Part shown: positions 63,468 to 64,000 of the stretch, one piece after another
How positions within the stretch are numbered: the first letter of the stretch is position 1
Layout of the letters: each line of letters starts with the position of its first letter
Assembly: GCA_021740625.1 (NCBI GenBank)
Contig: JAIOZK010000017.1
Location: 27,211-91,210 of the forward strand
Direction of reading: 5' to 3'
DNA length: 64,000 bases
Source: Bacteroidales bacterium
Lineage (GTDB): Bacteria > Bacteroidota > Bacteroidia > Bacteroidales > JAIOZK01
Notes under the pieces: generated by a model
Told to the model about the DNA's origin: nothing
Databases searched by the model: none
The model's input: only the letters and a program-made list of their open reading frames with translations
Program-made: the position numbers and the translations under genes

Positions 63468-63641
63468 AGGTTCTAATTAATTAGATTAGATTAAATTATA
63501 ATTTTCATTATTACAAAACTTCCAGAAAGATTTAATAAGATATTTTTTTACTGTCATCCGACTAAATTACAAATATAGCAGTTCTGGAACGTAATTTACA
63601 GAGTATCAATGGCTATTTTTTCTGTTTTCAAAATGACCTCC

Positions 63642-64000
63642 CTAAAAGTTAAATTGAATTTGCAAACCAGGAGGTGCCTTTGAAATCTTATACGTTCGTT
63701 TCTTGCTTCTTAGAAGTTCAAAAACGTCCAGCATACTGATCAGATGAATGCGTACCAGCGATGCCACAACAGAAAATGCTTTCTTTACACCAGCCATTTT
63801 CTGTATTACCGTTAACAGTAACTGTGCTATTAAGGCGCACCAAACTTGTGTGTAGATTGCGTTTTCATTTTCCCCATAGAAATAATGAAGCTGAAAGTTC
63901 TGTTTCATTTTCTTAAACAGTAGCTCTATGGCCCATCTTTTCTTATACAGAAAAGCCACTTCCTGAGAACTTATTTCAAAGTTGTTGGTCAGAAACTGAA
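63642..64000 (-). mobile_element. IS4-family transposase, C-terminal part (5' end beyond window)
   Basis: About 119 codons are inside the window and coding continues to the right edge. Residues FLTNNFEISSQEVAFLYKKR and then WAIELLFKKMKQNF include the Y-(2)-R-(3)-E-(6)-K motif of IS4-type DDE transposases. The stop is at 63642. The IS end must lie in 63480-63640, but no inverted-repeat partner can be seen in this window. The stretch 63480-63600 is very AT-rich and featureless. Confidence 0.9.

Overview
This window comes from a Bacteroidota chromosome, most likely of the Bacteroidales/Marinilabiliales type (phylum firm, order inferred). Evidence for the phylum: type IX secretion (T9SS) C-terminal sorting domains of both type A and type B, a TonB receptor/DUF4249 pair, LruC-domain lipoproteins, Bacteroidota-style promoters (TAnnTTTG -7 boxes), a DUF1573-YajC-YbbR-CoaE gene order, and few Shine-Dalgarno sequences. 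No tRNA, rRNA, CRISPR array or prophage was seen.

Layout. 0-2.7 kb (minus): nucleotide-sugar genes (rfbD cut by the left edge, UDP-glucuronate decarboxylase, UDP-glucose dehydrogenase). 2.9-5.8 kb: a large FAD/Fe-S 2-hydroxyacid dehydrogenase. 6.1-13.1 kb: a tightly overlapped operon of unknown exported protein, TonB receptor, DUF4249 lipoprotein and macroglobulin-like MG2 protein. 13.3-15.8 kb: lipoprotein, fasciclin-domain protein, EamA transporter. 15.8-17.0 kb: a disturbed stretch with an orphan T9SS module, three tracts of degenerate 7-bp repeats and a long AG dinucleotide tract. 17.1-23.5 kb: two large T9SS cargo proteins. 23.6-31 kb: small exported proteins, SIMPL protein, beta-propeller, two MITE-like elements, a 5'-truncated EamA gene, a LruC lipoprotein. 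30.7-43.6 kb: mostly housekeeping genes (rnz, rpsA, ychF, clpB, yajC, YbbR, coaE) plus two OmpA-like barrels and a T9SS type B cargo. 43.6-45.3 kb: a frameshifted LamG/LruC lipoprotein gene. 45.7-63.5 kb: a surface-glycan locus with many GT2/GT4 glycosyltransferases, a GT-C membrane transferase, flippase-like protein, acyltransferase, sulfotransferase-like and deacetylase-like proteins, a Tat-exported PLP enzyme, VanZ and other membrane proteins. The right edge cuts an IS4-type transposase.

How it fits together: the nucleotide-sugar genes at the left and the glycan locus at the right look like parts of one envelope-polysaccharide programme. The stretch from about 51 to 63.6 kb is visibly more AT-rich than the rest and next to an IS, which suggests horizontal exchange. 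Items most worth a second look are the 6-13 kb TonB/DUF4249/MG2 operon, the heptamer-repeat hot spot at 16 kb, the GT-C gene whose conserved N-terminus has no canonical start codon, and the Tat-exported PLP enzyme inside the glycan locus. Functions are assigned from motifs read by eye, without database searches.
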